Assembly (NCBI GenBank): GCA_023419875.1
Contig: JAEZXM010000472.1
Coordinates: 1 to 10,745 of the forward strand
Source of the DNA: Pseudomonadota bacterium
GTDB lineage: Bacteria > Myxococcota > Myxococcia > Myxococcales > Anaeromyxobacteraceae
Reading direction: 5' to 3'
DNA length: 10,745 nucleotides
In this document: one piece after another, positions 8,536 through 10,745 of the stretch
Layout of the letters: every line of letters starts with the position of its first letter
How positions within the stretch are numbered: the first letter of the stretch is position 1
Position numbers and translations under genes: made by a program
Notes under the pieces: generated by a model
The model's input: the letters and a program-made list of their open reading frames with translations, nothing else
Told to the model about the DNA's origin: nothing
Databases searched by the model: none

Positions 8536-9513
8536 TCACTCCGCCCCCTCCGCCGCCGCCCCACCGCTCCGCGCCACGTCCTCGCTCTTCACCCGGGACG
8601 GGTCCATCCCCCGCGCGCGCTTCGTCATCTGTTCGAACAGCTCGTCGTACGGCGGCGCCTTGCCCTTCATGAACCGCAGCGGGTTCACCCGCGCCACGAC
8701 GAAGTTCTTGAGGTACGGAGAGTCGAACCCCTTCTCCTTGAGGCGCGCCACCGCCGCGCCGACCGCCTCGTCGAAGTCGAGCACCACCTGCGCGCGGCGA
8801 CGGCGCTCCTCGAGGCCGGCGGAGAGCTTCCGGTCGAGCCAGCCGTCCACCTTGCGCAGGATGGGGGCGTACACGCTCCCGGAGAGCCGGCCGCGCTCCT
8901 CGTAGGCGAAGCCGAGCGTGACGAGCGCTGGTTCCTCGAACTCGAGCGCGAACTCCTCCTCGTGCGGGTCGACGGCGCCGGCGAGATCGCGGTACATCCG
9001 GACCACCTCGAGCGCCTTCTCCCGGAGGTTGTGCGCTTTCTCGATGTTGAGGGCGAGGATCTGGTAGGCGACCGCCTTCTCCGGGACGAGCAGCGCGAGC
9101 ACGCTCCTCGCGCCGAGCTCCTGCAGCGCGGTGAGCCGGTGACCGCCGTTGGGCGTGAGGTACCGCCCGGCCTCGCGCACCGCGATGATCGGATCGAGGT
9201 AGCGGCGCGTCTTGTCCATCGCCACCGTGAGCCGCCGGACGTGCGGATCGGAGACGTCGCGCTGGAAGGGCGTGCGCTCGACCTTCTCCACGGGAAGTGC
9301 GGTGAAGAGCAGCGCGTGCCCGCCCAGGGGCTCCCGGTAGGCGGCGAGGACCGCCCCACCGTCCGCCTCCACGGCGTCCGCGAGCGCCGCGAGCTCGGGC
9401 GGGCGCTCGGCGAGCACGAGCTCGCGCGGGCCGAGCTCGGTGGGCTTGAGCTTCACGCCCTTCCGGGCGCGGGGACGGCCGCTCTTCGTCGCGGGGCGCT
9501 TCTTCTGGGCCAT
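8536..9513 (-). CDS. ParB/sulfiredoxin-fold N-terminal domain protein, orphan
   Basis: The 325-residue protein begins with a basic tail (residues 1-23, rich in Lys and Arg) that could contact nucleic acid. Residues ~73-144 fit a ParB N-terminal domain: LPVEKVERTPFQRD, then DPIIAV and the diagnostic NGGHRLTALQELG at 122-134, equivalent to the GERR nucleotide-binding box of ParB. A helical segment NIEKAHNLREKALEV at 156-170 resembles the post-domain helix of ParB-like proteins. The rest is helical and charged, and I cannot identify a clear helix-turn-helix. There is no parA next to it, so classical chromosome partitioning is unlikely from context. The ATG at 9513 was chosen because the basic N-terminus begins there; a GGAGG lies 12 bases upstream, rather far. 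It is divergent from the ABC ATPase gene across 70 bp. A DNA-binding or nucleotide-dependent regulatory role is inference. Confidence 0.75.
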   Translation of the reverse strand: MAQKKRPATKSGRPRARKGVKLKPTELGPRELVLAERPPELAALADAVEADGGAVLAAYREPLGGHALLFTALPVEKVERTPFQRDVSDPHVRRLTVAMDKTRRYLDPIIAVREAGRYLTPNGGHRLTALQELGARSVLALLVPEKAVAYQILALNIEKAHNLREKALEVVRMYRDLAGAVDPHEEEFALEFEEPALVTLGFAYEERGRLSGSVYAPILRKVDGWLDRKLSAGLEERRRRAQVVLDFDEAVGAAVARLKEKGFDSPYLKNFVVARVNPLRFMKGKAPPYDELFEQMTKRARGMDPSRVKSEDVARSGGAAAEGAE

Positions 9514-9583
9514 GTGTGGATGGTACCTCCGGTACGAGCAATCCTCCTTGCCCCGGGCGGGGTCGGACCGCAAGATCCCGCGC

Positions 9584-10588
9584 GTGATCCAGGTCCAGGG
9601 CCTCTCCAAGCACTACCGCGTCCACCGCCGCCCGCCCGGGCTCGCCGCCGCCTTCCGCTCGCTCTTCCACCGTCGGTACGAGACCGTCCGGGCGGTGGAC
9701 GGGATCGACTTCTCGGTGGGTGAAGGGGAGCGGGTCGGCTTCCTCGGCCCGAACGGCGCCGGCAAGACGACCACCCTCAAGATGCTCGCCGGCCTCCTCC
9801 ACCCCACCGCCGGCTCGGTGGCCGTGGGCGGCCATGTCCCGCGGCGACGCGAGCCCGAGTTCCTGAAGAAGATCACCCTCGTCATGGGCCAGAAGCAGCA
9901 GCTCCTCTGGGACCTGCCGCCGGCCGAGACCTTCGCCCTGAACCGCGCCGTCTACGACATCCCGCGCGCCCGCTTCGAGCGGACCGTCCGCGACCTCTCG
10001 GATCTCCTGGAGCTCGGCGATCTCGTGGAGAAGCCGGCGCGCCAGCTCTCGCTCGGCGAGCGGATGAAGTGCGAGCTGGCGGCGGCGCTCCTCCACGAGC
10101 CGCGGGTGCTGTTCCTCGACGAGCCGACGATCGGCCTCGACGTCTCCATGCAGGCGACCGTGAGGCGGTTCGTGCGGCAGTACAACGAGCGGACCGGCGC
10201 GACCGTGCTCCTCACGAGCCACTACATGGAGGACGTGCTCCAGCTCTGCCCGCGGGTGATCGTGATCGACCACGGGCGGCTCGTGTACGACGGCGATCTT
10301 CGTGCCCTCGCGCTGCGCGTGCGGCCGGACAAGCGGATCGTGATCCGCCGCGCCGCAGGCGAGAACGGGGCGCCCTTCGGGTCGGAGCTGGCCCGTTTCG
10401 GTCACGTGGTCGCCGCGGATGCCGAGGAGGCGACGCTCCAGGTGCCGGCCGAGGAGGTCTCCTCGGCGGTCGCCCGCCTGCTCGCCGCGATCCCGATCGC
10501 CGATCTCACGGTCGAGGACCCGCCGCTCGAGGAGGTGTTCGCGGAGCTGTTCCGCGCCGGCCGCGTGGTCGCGGCCGAGGGTGCGTAG
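9584..10588 (+). CDS. ABC transporter ATP-binding protein, NatA-like/COG4586 type
   Basis: The 334-residue ATPase would power an ABC-2 type exporter at the inner membrane. It shows Walker A GPNGAGKT at 55-62, a Q-loop region GQKQQLLWDLP near 102-112, signature LSLGER at 156-161 (in place of LSGGQ), Walker B VLFLDEP at 175-181 with catalytic Glu180, and H-loop His213 (TSHYM). The N-terminal stretch with GLAAAFRSLFHRRYE ahead of Walker A and the motif MGQKQQLLWDLP are characteristic of the COG4586 NatA-like subgroup, whose members pair with two dedicated permeases. Residues ~245-334 form the usual C-terminal extension. The GTG at 9584 is preferred because family similarity starts there. An in-frame ATG at 9512 would overlap the start codon of the divergent gene and add residues without similarity. 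The transported substrate is unknown; related systems are annotated as exporters. Confidence 0.92.
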   Translation: MIQVQGLSKHYRVHRRPPGLAAAFRSLFHRRYETVRAVDGIDFSVGEGERVGFLGPNGAGKTTTLKMLAGLLHPTAGSVAVGGHVPRRREPEFLKKITLVMGQKQQLLWDLPPAETFALNRAVYDIPRARFERTVRDLSDLLELGDLVEKPARQLSLGERMKCELAAALLHEPRVLFLDEPTIGLDVSMQATVRRFVRQYNERTGATVLLTSHYMEDVLQLCPRVIVIDHGRLVYDGDLRALALRVRPDKRIVIRRAAGENGAPFGSELARFGHVVAADAEEATLQVPAEEVSSAVARLLAAIPIADLTVEDPPLEEVFAELFRAGRVVAAEGA

Positions 10589-10638
10589 GGGTTCCGCGAC
10601 CTGCGATGGGGGGAGGGTCACCCGCCCCATCGGAACCC
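10589..10638 (+). other. Nested intercistronic hairpin after the ABC ATPase gene
   Basis: Directly after the TAG stop, GGGTTCC (10589-10595) can pair with GGAACCC (10632-10638). Inside it, GATGGGG (10605-10611) pairs with CCCCATC (10625-10631), and a tip GGGTCACCC lies at 10615-10623. A nine-base bulge separates the outer and inner stems on the left side. No T-tract follows, so it looks less like a terminator than a transcript-stabilising or attenuating structure that would set ATPase and permease levels. Confidence 0.55.
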
Positions 10639-10721
10639 TCGGGCCTTCTCGCGTCGCGGGCTTGCGCGCGCGATGATCCTCCCGCGGCGGCCGCGAAGGG
10701 GCGCGGCGCTCGGAGGACGCG

Positions 10722-10745
10722 ATGGCCGAATGGAAGCGGATCGGC
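10722..10745 (+). CDS. Start of downstream gene, probably the ABC permease (partial)
   Basis: Eight codons (MAEWKRIG) are visible before the window ends. The ATG is preceded by GGAGG seven bases upstream, the best ribosome binding site on this strand in the window. It follows the NatA-like ATPase on the same strand after 133 bp, and such ATPase genes are usually followed by ABC-2 family permease genes. Identity as a permease rests on context alone. Confidence 0.55.

Noticed and set aside
9440..9583. Longer N-terminus for the ABC ATPase, starting at an upstream codon
   Set aside because: The added 48 residues overlap the divergent ParB-like gene's 5' end and do not resemble the family. The GTG at 9584 matches the usual N-terminus.
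7727..10630. A 967-codon open frame on the minus strand
   Set aside because: It runs antisense to the hemerythrin-like and ABC genes and through another frame of the ParB-like gene. Its composition is Arg/Gly/Pro-rich with no domain, as expected of a shadow frame in GC-rich coding DNA.

Overview
The window is a GC-rich stretch of bacterial chromosome. It suggests a Myxococcota/Deltaproteobacteria organism, and most resembles Anaeromyxobacter. That placement is inferred from four things: strong G/C bias at third codon positions, a large multiheme c-type cytochrome lipoprotein with a poly-glycine linker behind its lipobox, a tandem-repeat Ig-like lipoprotein, and a FadI/FadJ-type fatty-acid oxidation pair. 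No rRNA, tRNA, CRISPR array, transposase or phage gene is visible.

Layout. (1) 1-1062, minus strand: an outer-surface lipoprotein of ~89-residue Ig-like repeats, cut by the left window edge. (2) 1256-3853, minus: an octaheme cytochrome c lipoprotein, followed by a GC-rich UNCG-loop terminator. (3) 3854-4240: a 387-bp gene-free, lower-GC stretch carrying the probable cytochrome promoter. (4) 7730 to 4241, minus: a two-gene beta-oxidation operon, fadI then fadJ, four bases apart. (5) 7962-8450, plus: a small hemerythrin-like HHE protein divergent from fadI. (6) 8477-8531: a perfect 14-bp inverted repeat lying between convergent genes. (7) 8536-9513, minus: a solitary ParB/sulfiredoxin-fold protein. 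(8) 9584-10588, plus: an ABC ATPase of the NatA-like/COG4586 type, divergent from the ParB-like gene. It is followed by a strong intercistronic hairpin and the first eight codons of the next gene, probably the permease.

How the genes fit together. FadI and FadJ would give the hydratase, dehydrogenase and thiolase steps of acyl-CoA beta-oxidation, yielding acetyl-CoA and NADH. The cytochrome is a plausible envelope electron carrier for anaerobic respiration, and the hemerythrin-like protein a plausible oxygen, NO or iron sensor or store. These links are metabolic plausibility only, since the genes form separate transcription units. The Ig-repeat lipoprotein lies downstream of the cytochrome on the same strand and may also be surface exposed.

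Nothing here is clearly an undescribed multi-gene system. The points most worth a second look are the extra cysteine pair and CYH sequence in the cytochrome, the homogenised lipoprotein repeats, the orphan ParB-like gene sharing a 70-bp divergent intergenic region with an ABC exporter, and the nested hairpin after the ABC ATPase stop codon.
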